Shown here: one piece after another, positions 24,766 to 31,818 of the stretch
Numbering within the stretch: position 1 is the first letter of the stretch
Layout: the number at the start of each line of letters is the position of its first letter
Source: an uncultured Bacteroidales bacterium
GTDB taxonomy: Bacteria > Bacteroidota > Bacteroidia > Bacteroidales > F082
Assembly: GCA_937896505.1 (NCBI GenBank)
Contig: CALBNP010000028.1
Location: 1 to 31,818, forward strand
Direction of reading: 5' to 3'
DNA: 31,818 nt
Position numbers and translations under genes: made by a program
Notes under the pieces: model-generated
Seen by the model: the letters and a program-made list of their open reading frames with translations, nothing else
What the model was told of the DNA's origin: nothing
Databases searched by the model: none

Positions 24766-26289
24766 TCATTTCACAACCTCCCAATGCCCATTTTTGGCAG
24801 ATCCTATACGTTTAAGTATACCAATGGACTTCAGCTTATTGATGTGCTTTTGCACCGCCGTAACGGATATTCCTGCTTTTTCTGCCAACACTTCTCTGCT
24901 GAAATAATTATCTAAGTATATCAATTTTAGTATTTTAGCGGCAGTTTCAGACAACTCTTTAGACAACTCATCAGATAACCTTTTAGACAACCCTTTAGGC
25001 AACCCTTTAGACAACTCATCTGCTGTTGTCACCGCCTTGGTTGAGGGCACTGGCAACACCAGCTCCACCTCATCCAAATCAAGCTTGTTCAGTAGTTGGG
25101 GCTCACCCCAATCAGTCTCTTTCCAAGCAGCGATAATCTTTGGGAAACCAAAACCGACATTTTCTCCAAAACCTATCATTCGCAGCATGTTCTGAATCTT
25201 CGGATTGCGAGCCTTTGAGTTGCCGCCCCGATAAATAGCCTCCACAGGTAATTTCAGCAAGCCAGGATTGCGGAAGCAGAGTCGGTCATCGTGCTTCTCC
25301 ACCCTTAGAACACCCGCATCCATCAAAAGGTCGCAGTGGATGATGGCATTCGTAAAGGCCTCACGGACCGCTTCGTGTTGTGGGGTATCATCATTCCGAC
25401 GGCCTCCTTTCTCCAATTTGAACGGCCTTGGCAAGTCAAACTGCACCTTGGGCGACACGATGCGAAAGAATTGGTACAGGTTATTCTCCCACAATCCGTC
25501 GTAAGTCAACCGGTCATGGTAGCGTTCGCCGCTCACAAGATGACTCATGTCCAAATAGTCCATTCGGAAGTTGGCAAACCTATCCCTAATCGCCAGTCCT
25601 TTGCCAAACATCATCAAACCTGCCAACGTCAGCCCTTCCCTGCCCGTCTTGCGGTCTTCTGTATAGCCGCCAAGATTCCGCAGGAATGTCTTGTCGTCAT
25701 CCTTGTTCCAAATATGGGTGCTGTTTTCCTGCCTGAACTCCGTGCGGTACTGGCGCAACGAGTCCAGGTCAATGTCATTCATTCCATAATACTCTATTAA
25801 GATGCCATCGTTTCCCTCTGTATTGGAGTCTCGTATCATTGCCTTTACTTGTTCTTCGGTGCAATGATAGTCACCCTCATGGTTGCGCCTGAATGTCCCC
25901 TTATACACGTTGCCGTTGATGTAGATAGGCTTCGTCCTCCAGTCGGCCATAGGCACGTGGATGCAGACAATCTGTTTGCCATCCATGTTCACCACCTCCA
26001 CGTCACTGTCGGCAAGGATATTCGCATTCACCTTGTCGCTATTGATGGTGTTCCAAAAATCTGTCAGGATCTTTTGTGCATCCTTAACGCCGACAATCTC
26101 ATAGCGTTTGGCCAAGTCTGTTTCATTCCGATGCTCGTCCACACCGAGCAGAATCAAACCGCCTATGGTGTTTGCAAACGCAGAGTAGGTCTCCCAAAGC
26201 GATTTTGGGACTTCTGCCATCGCTTTCTTGCACTCCAGCGTTACCCTTTCTCCCTTCTTCAATGCCTCTTTTATAGTGTTTTCGTTCAT
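24766..26289 (-). CDS. Schlafen AlbA_2-domain ATP-binding protein / transcriptional regulator
   Basis: A 507-aa protein with an N-terminal AlbA_2 (Schlafen-type, divergent AAA-4) domain: ERVTLECKKAMAEVPKSLWE, then SAFANTIGGLILLGVDEH. The middle has an HATPase-like part (HEAVREAFTNAIIHCDLL; GFGENVGFGFPKII). A short linker of six repeats of four residues (ELSK GLPK GLSK RLSD ELSK ELSE, about 420-443) joins it to a C-terminal winged helix (REVLAEKAGISVTAVQKHINKLKSIGI). Such proteins are annotated as putative transcriptional regulators or ATP-binding proteins and are frequent in defence and mobile-element regions. The ATG at 26289 is chosen because homologues begin near MNENTIKEALKKG; an upstream ATG at 26358 is less likely. 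Confidence 0.85.
   Translation of the reverse strand: MNENTIKEALKKGERVTLECKKAMAEVPKSLWETYSAFANTIGGLILLGVDEHRNETDLAKRYEIVGVKDAQKILTDFWNTINSDKVNANILADSDVEVVNMDGKQIVCIHVPMADWRTKPIYINGNVYKGTFRRNHEGDYHCTEEQVKAMIRDSNTEGNDGILIEYYGMNDIDLDSLRQYRTEFRQENSTHIWNKDDDKTFLRNLGGYTEDRKTGREGLTLAGLMMFGKGLAIRDRFANFRMDYLDMSHLVSGERYHDRLTYDGLWENNLYQFFRIVSPKVQFDLPRPFKLEKGGRRNDDTPQHEAVREAFTNAIIHCDLLMDAGVLRVEKHDDRLCFRNPGLLKLPVEAIYRGGNSKARNPKIQNMLRMIGFGENVGFGFPKIIAAWKETDWGEPQLLNKLDLDEVELVLPVPSTKAVTTADELSKGLPKGLSKRLSDELSKELSETAAKILKLIYLDNYFSREVLAEKAGISVTAVQKHINKLKSIGILKRIGSAKNGHWEVVK
24945..25020 (-). repeat. 12-bp in-frame tandem repeat in the Schlafen-type gene
   Basis: Six units of a 12-bp sequence of the type TTTAGACAACCC (plus-strand reading), with single-base differences between units. 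Each unit codes for four residues of the linker (GLPK, GLSK, RLSD and so on), so unit gain or loss would keep the frame. Confidence 0.85.
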
Positions 26290-26313
26290 AAAGGCTTCCT
26301 TTGTTTTATGCCG

Positions 26314-26321
26314 CAAATTTA
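26314..26321 (-). promoter_or_regulatory. Putative -7 box of the Schlafen-type gene
   Basis: Exact TAAATTTG on the minus strand, 24 bp before the ATG at 26289. No -33 TTTG at the usual distance. Confidence 0.45.
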
Positions 26322-26413
26322 CAAATTTTACAATTCCATCAATTCTATTACAATTCAAAAGCTCTTACGACACGTTATTGTTGTCGTGGTCAATTTTGAT
26401 GAGTTTCAAATAT

Positions 26414-27376
26414 TCAATATCCATAATTGATCTGATTATTTTTTTTACTAATTAATTTGCACTTTACAAGATATAGTAAAAATTGTATTTTTGTCTTCAA
26501 ACACACATTTACTTCTCTTCTAAATAGGTAACGAAAAGCAGGAGGATAAAGCATTAGCGCATCCCTTCGACTTCGTAAATCCGAATCCTCAAAAATCCGC
26601 AAGGCGGTTTTGCAGACACGTATACTTAATAATGGCTCAAAAGGTTCATTTGTAGGATAATAAGTGGAAAGGAATCGTAATATCTTTTGGCAAATGTCAT
26701 ACATAGCAAGACGACGCATCTGATCTTTTCTTTTATTATTGCTTAACGAAACTATATTGTCAACCCAATAATGATAAAGGGGATAATTCACATAAGCATA
26801 TTTATACGAATAATAAACAAGTTGTAAAGATATATACATGTCCTCACCATAACGTTCTTGGGGAAAATCAACTTTTGCAATGACATCTCTTCTTATCAAT
26901 TTGTTCCATAAACTACTGACAAGATACGGGTCGTATGAGGCCATTGCAGCAACTATTTGATTTTTATTTTTGAGATCGATATTCTGTGGCATTAGTTTCG
27001 ACTCTTCTTCTCGTTCTTCGTAATAATCACAAAAGACAATATCAGCAGACTCTGTTTTAGCTTTATTGAATAATCTTGTCAGACAGTCATTCTCCAACCA
27101 ATCATCACCATCTATAAAAAGCAAATAATCCCCTGTTGACCGATGAAATCCAGCCTTGCGCGATAATGAACAACCCCAATTTTTATTATTCTTGAATAGG
27201 GAAAACCGAGAATCCTTTTCTATTACCTGAACAACTTTCTTGACAGTATCATCTGTAGAACAATCATCCACCACAACGCATTCAAAACTCTTGAATGTTT
27301 GATTTATGACACTATTCAAACATCGCAGGATTGTGTTTGAATTATTAAAAGTATTGAGAATTACCGAAATAATCAT
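26414..27376 (-). CDS. Family 2 glycosyltransferase
   Basis: A 320-aa GT-A fold enzyme of glycosyltransferase family 2, which transfers a sugar from a nucleotide sugar. Visible parts: N-terminal ISVILNTFNNSNTILRCLNSV, FECVVVDDCSTDDT, and the metal-binding DGDDWL (residues 89-94). No transmembrane helix was seen. Its ATG overlaps the stop codon of the upstream DUF4062-type gene by one base (TAATG), so the two are almost certainly translated together. No other capsule or O-antigen genes are nearby, which is odd for a GT2. The sequence is clearly AT-richer than the core genes to the left, suggesting transfer. The acceptor is unknown. Confidence 0.9.
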   Translation of the reverse strand: MIISVILNTFNNSNTILRCLNSVINQTFKSFECVVVDDCSTDDTVKKVVQVIEKDSRFSLFKNNKNWGCSLSRKAGFHRSTGDYLLFIDGDDWLENDCLTRLFNKAKTESADIVFCDYYEEREEESKLMPQNIDLKNKNQIVAAMASYDPYLVSSLWNKLIRRDVIAKVDFPQERYGEDMYISLQLVYYSYKYAYVNYPLYHYWVDNIVSLSNNKRKDQMRRLAMYDICQKILRFLSTYYPTNEPFEPLLSIRVCKTALRIFEDSDLRSRRDALMLYPPAFRYLFRREVNVCLKTKIQFLLYLVKCKLISKKNNQINYGY

Positions 27377-28269
27377 TAGAAATATCGAATAGGGGTTACA
27401 CCTAAACGCTCCCAGTCACTTCCTCGTTTATTCACAATACGACAATATAGCCACATGTCTTTGCTTCCAGGTTGAGGAATGAACACTTGAACCCCGGTTT
27501 CCTCATCTCGTGTGGCACACTGAACTATCATACCTCGGACACCAGCTCTTACCGATTCTGATTCTGAATAGCAGAGAAAAACCTTATCTGGGATGGCACT
27601 GTTTGGCGACTTTTCAACCCACAAATGAATACTTTGACGATACCATACACGCCTACCATCATTGGTAGGAAGAAAATTGTACTCAAAACGATGTGAATCT
27701 TCAGAAACTACATCTACGTGAAAAACATCACCTCCAAGCAGTCGCTTTATGCGATCATCATTGTTCATCATCAATGACAAGTCATCAAACACAGCATGTA
27801 TGTTTTTAGTAGAGATCTCTTTATAAAGCCCTCGAACCCTCCAATCATTTTTGACACTTAGTAGTTTTCTATACTGACGCGAATCTTCTTCTTTGTCAAG
27901 CTTGCCAACTGGAATGTTATCATTCAAAAAATAAAGCATTGCTGGCTTACCATCGCTCACGTGCCGTTCTATCTCTTCTACGCTACCGCTGACATATTTT
28001 TGAGTAGGTGTTCCTATCCTTGTCCAAAACACCCCAATGAGAATATCAGAAGCTTTCACTATTTGTTTATTAATTGTTTGCTGGGATTCTTTTCCGTTCA
28101 AGTCCGAATAGACATCTCTTTCCCAACGTAAAGGTCTAAGCACTATTTTTCTAGACACAGAATTTAGCCTATTCCAACAGTCAATATAATCGATAATATT
28201 GCCTATTATTGTTTTATCAATATCTGACGGTGATGTTATGAGCACCCGAATAACTCTCGCATAGTACAT
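27376..28269 (-). CDS. DUF4062-type (TIR/nucleoside-hydrolase-like) protein with novel C-terminal domain
   Basis: A 297-aa protein. Residues about 5-150 fit the DUF4062 family: IRVLITSPSDIDKT, LRPLRWERDVYSDLNGKESQ, SDILIGVFWTRIGTPT and the GSVEEIERHV helix followed by PAMLYFLND. These domains are related to TIR-like folds and appear in STAND NTPases and predicted defence proteins; their activity is mostly unproven. Residues about 185-297 form a beta-rich domain I do not recognise (RVWYRQSIHLWVEKS, VQVFIPQPGSKDMWLYCRI). A TTG at 28293 is an alternative start, but the ATG at 28269 leads straight into the first strand. Stop and the GT2 start overlap by one base. AT-rich like the GT2 gene. Confidence 0.8.
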   Translation of the reverse strand: MYYARVIRVLITSPSDIDKTIIGNIIDYIDCWNRLNSVSRKIVLRPLRWERDVYSDLNGKESQQTINKQIVKASDILIGVFWTRIGTPTQKYVSGSVEEIERHVSDGKPAMLYFLNDNIPVGKLDKEEDSRQYRKLLSVKNDWRVRGLYKEISTKNIHAVFDDLSLMMNNDDRIKRLLGGDVFHVDVVSEDSHRFEYNFLPTNDGRRVWYRQSIHLWVEKSPNSAIPDKVFLCYSESESVRAGVRGMIVQCATRDEETGVQVFIPQPGSKDMWLYCRIVNKRGSDWERLGVTPIRYF

Positions 28270-28306
28270 AGAATAAAGTTTTATTGTTAACAAAGTAAAG
28301 ATATAT

Positions 28307-29581
28307 CTAATCTTTCAAGCACCCTATGGGCACGACAAACACTCCGTCCTCACGGCGGTAGGCATACGTTCCTATGCCTACTAGTACCATCATGAACGAT
28401 GGCTCTTTCATCTTATCCGTGTCAATCTTGCCGGCAAGATCTATCAATGATGCCGCGCCTTCTTTTATGAGTTCGTCGCCGCCCAGTTTTATCTCAACCA
28501 GGCCATAACGTCCATCCCTCAAATGTACCACCGCGTCGCATTCCAGCCCGTTCTTGTCCCTGAAATGGTACACCTTGCCGTTGAGAGCCTCGGCATAGGC
28601 TCGGAGGTCACGCACGGCCAGCGTTTCAAACATCAACCCAAATGTGTTCAAGTCGTTCACCAAGTCGTGCGGGCCTATGCCCAATGCAGCTGTGGCAATC
28701 GAGGGATCGGTATAATACCGCGTGTCGCTCGTCCGTATCGCGGTCTTGCTACGCAAGTTTGGATTCCATGCCTCGCTATCCTCCACCACAAAAATTTCTT
28801 TCAAAGCCTTGATATACGATGCGATGGTATCCTCCGACAAAGCGTCTGACTCATTCGCAATCAAGTCTGCCCTAATGGTACCGCACGATGCTTGGCTACC
28901 TTGGTTCCGCGCCAACGAGCGCAAAAGACGGTGTACCCTTACGGGGTCACGCTCCACTCCGTCCACCTTTGAGATATCACGTTTCTCAACCGCCTCCACA
29001 TAGTCAAATGCCTGGTCTAAAGCTATCTCATTTTCCATATCCACCGCCAATGGCCATCCTCCGCGACAGGTTAGAAAAGCTAACTGTTCAATGTCAATAT
29101 TGTTGATAGTGCCAATCTGTTCAGGTGACTCGAACAATTCAGCAAGCGATACCTCACCCGTCGATTCTTGTGACTCCCACAAACTCATAGGCCTCATTCT
29201 GAGCCACCCAATGCGTCCTGTTCCTGAGTGAACCACTTTACTCATATCAGCTGGAACTGCAGAGCCTGTTAGAATAAACTGACCCAACGGACCGTGGTCT
29301 GATTCAAAACGAATGCTGTCCCAAAGTTGAGGGGCAATTTGCCATTCGTCGATAAGCCGTGGAAACTCTCCTTTCAACAGCAGCTTTGGATTCAGCGATG
29401 CCAGTTTGATGTTTTGGTCAACCATGCCAGTTTCCGTCATATATTTCACACTCTTGGCTATCTGCTCTGCCGTAGTAGTCTTTCCGCACCACTTAGCACC
29501 TTCGATAAGCACTGCCCCTTTACCTGCTAACTTACGCTGTAACAGCCTGTCAGCTATTCTTTTCTTGTATGTTTTATCCAT
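28307..29581 (-). CDS. AAA_14 / DUF4143 ATPase
   Basis: A 424-aa AAA+ ATPase with Walker A GAKWCGKTT (28-36), Walker B RLIDEWQ (Asp78-Glu79), sensor-1 FILTGS (102-107) and a winged-helix part (220-280). The C-terminal DUF4143 has a restriction-endonuclease-like core (GLECDAVVHLRDG, then LVEIKLG with Glu363 and Lys365). The length is complete. Bacteroidales carry many such genes, mostly alone and of unknown function; several have been suspected to be anti-plasmid or defence ATPases. It has its own promoter with a repeated motif upstream. The DUF4062 gene starts 37 bp after its stop codon, so the three genes may form one transcript, though a near-consensus -7 box lies in that gap. Confidence 0.92.
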   Translation of the reverse strand: MDKTYKKRIADRLLQRKLAGKGAVLIEGAKWCGKTTTAEQIAKSVKYMTETGMVDQNIKLASLNPKLLLKGEFPRLIDEWQIAPQLWDSIRFESDHGPLGQFILTGSAVPADMSKVVHSGTGRIGWLRMRPMSLWESQESTGEVSLAELFESPEQIGTINNIDIEQLAFLTCRGGWPLAVDMENEIALDQAFDYVEAVEKRDISKVDGVERDPVRVHRLLRSLARNQGSQASCGTIRADLIANESDALSEDTIASYIKALKEIFVVEDSEAWNPNLRSKTAIRTSDTRYYTDPSIATAALGIGPHDLVNDLNTFGLMFETLAVRDLRAYAEALNGKVYHFRDKNGLECDAVVHLRDGRYGLVEIKLGGDELIKEGAASLIDLAGKIDTDKMKEPSFMMVLVGIGTYAYRREDGVFVVPIGCLKD

Positions 29582-29605
29582 ACTATTTCAGTTTGAATTG
29601 CAGTG

Positions 29606-29613
29606 CAAAGATA
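29606..29613 (-). promoter_or_regulatory. -7 box of the AAA_14 gene
   Basis: Exact TATCTTTG on the minus strand, 24 bp before the ATG at 29581. The repeated motif at 29629-29667 lies directly upstream. Confidence 0.6.
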
Positions 29614-29628
29614 CGATTATTTTTCATA

Positions 29629-29667
29629 TTCACCCATTCGGCCAAAATTCGTTCACCCATTCGGCCA
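29629..29667 (-). promoter_or_regulatory. Operator-like direct repeat upstream of the AAA_14 gene
   Basis: Two perfect 16-bp copies of TTCACCCATTCGGCCA (29629-29644 and 29652-29667), start to start 23 bp. They cover the region where the -33 element should lie. This arrangement is typical of a regulator binding cooperatively at a promoter; the binding protein is unknown. Confidence 0.6.
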
Positions 29668-29706
29668 TAAAAAATCCTATATGTGACCGTGATAAAAGTA
29701 TCATTT

Positions 29707-29970
29707 TCATTTGTCGCTTTCACTCCGTCCCATCCCACCACGTATCCTTTCTTTTCGAGGAATTAGCTTATAGAATGTTTTCATGGAGTCTTCTTTCAAG
29801 CTGTCTGGCTTGGCTTCAATCCTCTCCCCTTTCCCCCTCTGAGAGGGGGTTAGGGGAAGTCCATCATGATTCTTCAACCGAGCCGAAGGATGGCTTCCTT
29901 CTTGACATCCCGCCAGTAGTACGATGGCCGTAGCCACCACCATTGTAAAAAGTATTGTTCTTCTATTCAT
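29707..29970 (-). CDS. Small lipoprotein-like ORF with an embedded palindromic repeat
   Basis: An 87-codon frame starting with a good lipoprotein signal (MNRRTILFTMVVATAIVLLAGC, here split as MNRRTILFTMV then VATAIVLLAGC, Cys22). Codons for about residues 30-50 are a palindromic repeat (29821-29857), giving LPLTPSQRGKGER. The tail is charged (FYKLIPRKERIRGG). I do not recognise it. It could be a real small lipoprotein that tolerated a repeat insertion, or the remnant of a larger one. It lies alone, 570 bp from the next gene upstream. Confidence 0.5.
   Translation of the reverse strand: MNRRTILFTMVVATAIVLLAGCQEGSHPSARLKNHDGLPLTPSQRGKGERIEAKPDSLKEDSMKTFYKLIPRKERIRGGMGRSESDK
29821..29857. repeat. 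Palindromic repeat CCCCCTCTGAGAGGGGG type
   Basis: A 7-bp CCCCCTC/GAGGGGG stem with a TGA loop (29834-29850), flanked by CCCCT/AGGGG outer pairing. It resembles common dispersed intergenic repeats and here lies inside an open frame. Confidence 0.8.
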
Positions 29971-30538
29971 CTTATGATTCTTTTACTGGTTTTATTAGTA
30001 TCTCATTAATTTGTGGCCAATATGAATTGTATTACATTCATTTTATTTATTTGATGAATCGCAAAATTAAGTATATGTATTGACTTTCATCTCTAGCGCA
30101 TTATAATATTTGACAAGTGCGTTATAATTATATGGTGAATCGCGTTGTATTCCATTAAAACGTTTTCCTAAACGCTACTCTACTACGGGTCAATAAGCAT
30201 TTGGATTACTAAAACGCTCTAACCTTTAATAAATTGATGCATTTTGAATAATGTATGAGAACTTTATTAGTAAGTCGTGAGAAAAACAACGTGTATCATA
30301 GGCGTACTAAATATTGTCTTTATGTCTTTATCATCCAAATTCATTCTTTAATCAGTACCCATGCCGTTTCTGCCCATAAAACTACAACTTTTAAAACTGC
30401 ATTTAAACTGTAGAGCTGCCACATATGGCAGCCCTACAGGCAGTTACCGTTGTCATGTCTTTGATTTCCCTTATTTTTTTATTCTAAAACCATAGACGGT
30501 TTGGCGTGGTAAATGTACGAAAAGGATGACCTAAGGGA
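29971..30538. other. AT-rich gene-free stretch (568 bp)
   Basis: No convincing gene on either strand. It holds two 13-bp direct repeats 21 bp apart (AGCGCATTATAAT at 30095-30107; AGTGCGTTATAAT at 30116-30128) and a hairpin at 30408-30439. The rest is low in GC and shows no coding pattern; it may be decayed mobile-element DNA. Confidence 0.7.
30408..30439. repeat. Inverted repeat between the lipoprotein-like ORF and the beta-barrel gene
   Basis: CTGTAGAGCTGCCA (30408-30421) pairs with TGGCAGCCCTACAG (30426-30439) with one mismatch around a CATA loop. There is no T tract on either side, so it is more likely a REP-like element than a terminator. Confidence 0.75.
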
Positions 30539-31192
30539 TTAAAATCTACGACCTATTCCAAAACATACTAAATAACCAAATTCATTGACACCCCAAGAAA
30601 AGGATTGAAAAGGATCGGGAACTAATTTTTCATCATTTCCAATGATCAAGGTTGAATTAAATCCAATCTTTTCAAAAAGATAATAAGACTTCCAAATATC
30701 TACTTCACAACCGATTCCTATGGTGTTTTGTATCCAATGAAATGGCCCGAAACTAACTGTATATTCTTCTATCGGAATCAACGATCCTTCATCATAGTAA
30801 TAAGTCCACCCATAGCCATGATTTCGTGTTGTTGAATACGCCAATTGACAATCATAGAACAAAAAGGGATTCAAGTGAACAAGATTGGGCGCAAAGAACC
30901 AACTATAGCCAAATTGTATTCCAAAGTGTTGTATTCCACTCGTTGCATATATTCTTTTATAATAAATGTGCTCCTGATCGTCTGGCATTGCTTTATTATT
31001 GATTTGATATCTTAAACCTAACTCTACTTTATGATTATCTCCAAATGATTTTGCATAACCAATCACAAGACCTTCGCGAAGAGTGGAGGTGTTGAAGTTA
31101 AGTGTTACAGCTTGTTGGGAGAACGAGAAAGTAGATAAAAACAAAAAGTACAGACACAAGATTTTACTAAGTTTTAAATATCTACCCTCCAT
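30539..31192 (-). CDS. Predicted outer-membrane beta-barrel protein
   Basis: A 217-aa exported protein with a signal peptide (RYLKLSKILCLYFLFLSTFS, then FSQQ). The mature part alternates short amphipathic strands rich in Tyr, Phe and Gly (VIGYAKSFGDNHKVELGLRYQI, read as VIGYAKSFG and VELGLRYQI; FGIQFGYSWFFAPNL; FGYLVCFGIGRRF) and ends in Phe, the usual mark of an outer-membrane barrel. I do not recognise the family. The ATG at 31192 begins the signal peptide; it lies 19 bp inside the end of the upstream gene, so translation is probably coupled. AT-rich compared with the core genome. Confidence 0.7.
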   Translation of the reverse strand: MEGRYLKLSKILCLYFLFLSTFSFSQQAVTLNFNTSTLREGLVIGYAKSFGDNHKVELGLRYQINNKAMPDDQEHIYYKRIYATSGIQHFGIQFGYSWFFAPNLVHLNPFLFYDCQLAYSTTRNHGYGWTYYYDEGSLIPIEEYTVSFGPFHWIQNTIGIGCEVDIWKSYYLFEKIGFNSTLIIGNDEKLVPDPFQSFSWGVNEFGYLVCFGIGRRF

Positions 31193-31584
31193 GCTCTCAT
31201 ACAAGAATTTGTATAATAATACCATTTTGCCCAATGATTATAGACATACTCTTGATCAAATGAATCAGACCAGGCAAAGTTGTTAGGATTAATGCCATAC
31301 CAATCACTATCATATTGCATTCTACCATTCAAATAAATATGATTGGTATTATTATCTCCGCCAGATAAGTGACCTAGCCTTTTTTCGCTTCGATTCCAAT
31401 CTCTTTCATATGTGTTAAATACAATAATGTTTTGAGTTTCAGATGTACATTTAGGGAAAAGGTAACACCAGTGTTCGACTTGTGTGCATATTTCATTTCT
31501 GTCGACTTTTCTAAGTATCTTAGAATGCCCATCAACTTCATTACCGCCATAATACATCCTATAGGGGACTTCTATTTTTAGCAT
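31174..31584 (-). CDS. Unknown protein, upstream partner of the beta-barrel gene
   Basis: 136 residues from the ATG at 31584 (MLKIEVPYRMYYGG), or 150 from a TTG at 31626. The exact -7 box at 31648-31655 fits the TTG start best (leader about 17 nt), but the ATG is the safer start. There is no signal peptide. The protein is rich in Tyr, Trp and Asn (VYNHWAKWYYYTNS) with four cysteines, resembling the end of a secreted or RHS/polymorphic-toxin-type protein, although I cannot place it. Its end overlaps the beta-barrel gene start by 19 bp. It may be a fragment. Confidence 0.5.
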   Translation of the reverse strand: MLKIEVPYRMYYGGNEVDGHSKILRKVDRNEICTQVEHWCYLFPKCTSETQNIIVFNTYERDWNRSEKRLGHLSGGDNNTNHIYLNGRMQYDSDWYGINPNNFAWSDSFDQEYVYNHWAKWYYYTNSCMRAWRVDI

Positions 31585-31647
31585 TTTTGCGCCATTCCTC
31601 TGAACTTCGTGAAGTCCGTTAGCCAAAATTCAAAGTGAACAACGCGG

Positions 31648-31655
31648 CAAATATA
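31648..31655 (-). promoter_or_regulatory. Putative -7 box for the unknown protein/beta-barrel pair
   Basis: Exact TATATTTG on the minus strand, 21 bp before the TTG at 31626. No clear -33 partner. Confidence 0.45.
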
Positions 31656-31747
31656 TGAATTTTCTTCTATTTTCTAACTTTTCATCATTATTTCATGGTG
31701 TGCGGTTGGGGGGGGGTAAATCATTACATATCAATGTGTTATACAAA

Positions 31748-31818
31748 CTAATTCATTCCTAATCGTACTATTTGCTCATATCGGCACACGTTGTAAACCA
31801 GGTTTGTCAAGGTGTTTC
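31748..31818 (-). mobile_element. C-terminal end of a probable IS transposase (partial)
   Basis: A minus-strand frame open from the right edge ends at a TAG (31750-31748). The visible 22 residues (NLVYNVCRYEQIVRLGMN at the end) match the closing helix of IS4/IS5-type transposases as I remember it (NL-YN--RYEQI-RL). The DNA after the stop, with a run of nine G at 31708-31716, could hold the IS terminal repeat. Only the tail is visible, so the family is uncertain. Confidence 0.5.

Overview
The window looks like a chromosomal segment of an uncultured Bacteroidales bacterium (gut or rumen type). Supporting signs are TAnnTTTG -7 promoter boxes, few Shine-Dalgarno sites, a type IX secretion C-terminal tail, an exported multidomain GH2 beta-galactosidase, and a BT4734/VirE-type mobile-element gene. 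The exact genus cannot be read from the sequence.

Positions 1-21400 are mostly core chromosome. In order they hold: the 3' part of bipA/typA; a lipoprotein carboxylesterase; a LEA14-like lipoprotein paired with a one-pass membrane protein; glycine dehydrogenase gcvP with a strong terminator; a minus-strand block of a YwlG-like protein, endonuclease III, a small acidic protein, a FtsX/LolC-like permease, a 1306-aa beta-galactosidase and a 4HBT thioesterase; then plus-strand genes for a type IX-secreted surface protein, a membrane protein overlapping ligA, and NAD+-dependent DNA ligase; and finally a minus-strand MalY/PatB-type C-S lyase. Gaps between these genes hold at least five kinds of palindromic or tandem repeat.

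Positions 21470-22275 form a small RNA/RNA-binding island: tRNA-Tyr(GUA), an RRM protein and tRNA-Arg(UCU), each with a promoter or terminator signature.

From the tRNA-Arg 3' end to about 29.7 kb is an accessory region. It starts like a Bacteroidales integrative element: tandem direct repeats, an unknown 320-aa protein, an excisionase-like HTH protein and a BT4734/VirE-type primase-associated gene. The last gene is cut off after its N-terminal domain. It runs head-on into a SIR2-like gene that is cut off in the same place, which I read as a deletion or recombination scar near 24340. The SIR2 remnant is followed, reading on the minus strand from high to low coordinates, by upstream genes for a Schlafen AlbA_2-type regulator, a GT2 glycosyltransferase translationally coupled to a DUF4062-type protein, and a AAA_14/DUF4143 ATPase with a repeated operator-like motif upstream. 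This mix (SIR2, Schlafen-like, DUF4062, AAA_14) is typical of defence or conflict islands. The DUF4062-GT2 pair is the best candidate for an undescribed module.

The right end (29.7-31.8 kb) is AT-rich: a lipoprotein-like ORF interrupted by a palindromic repeat, a 570-bp gene-free stretch, an overlapping pair (unknown protein plus outer-membrane beta-barrel), and what looks like the C-terminal end of an insertion-sequence transposase beside a run of nine G.
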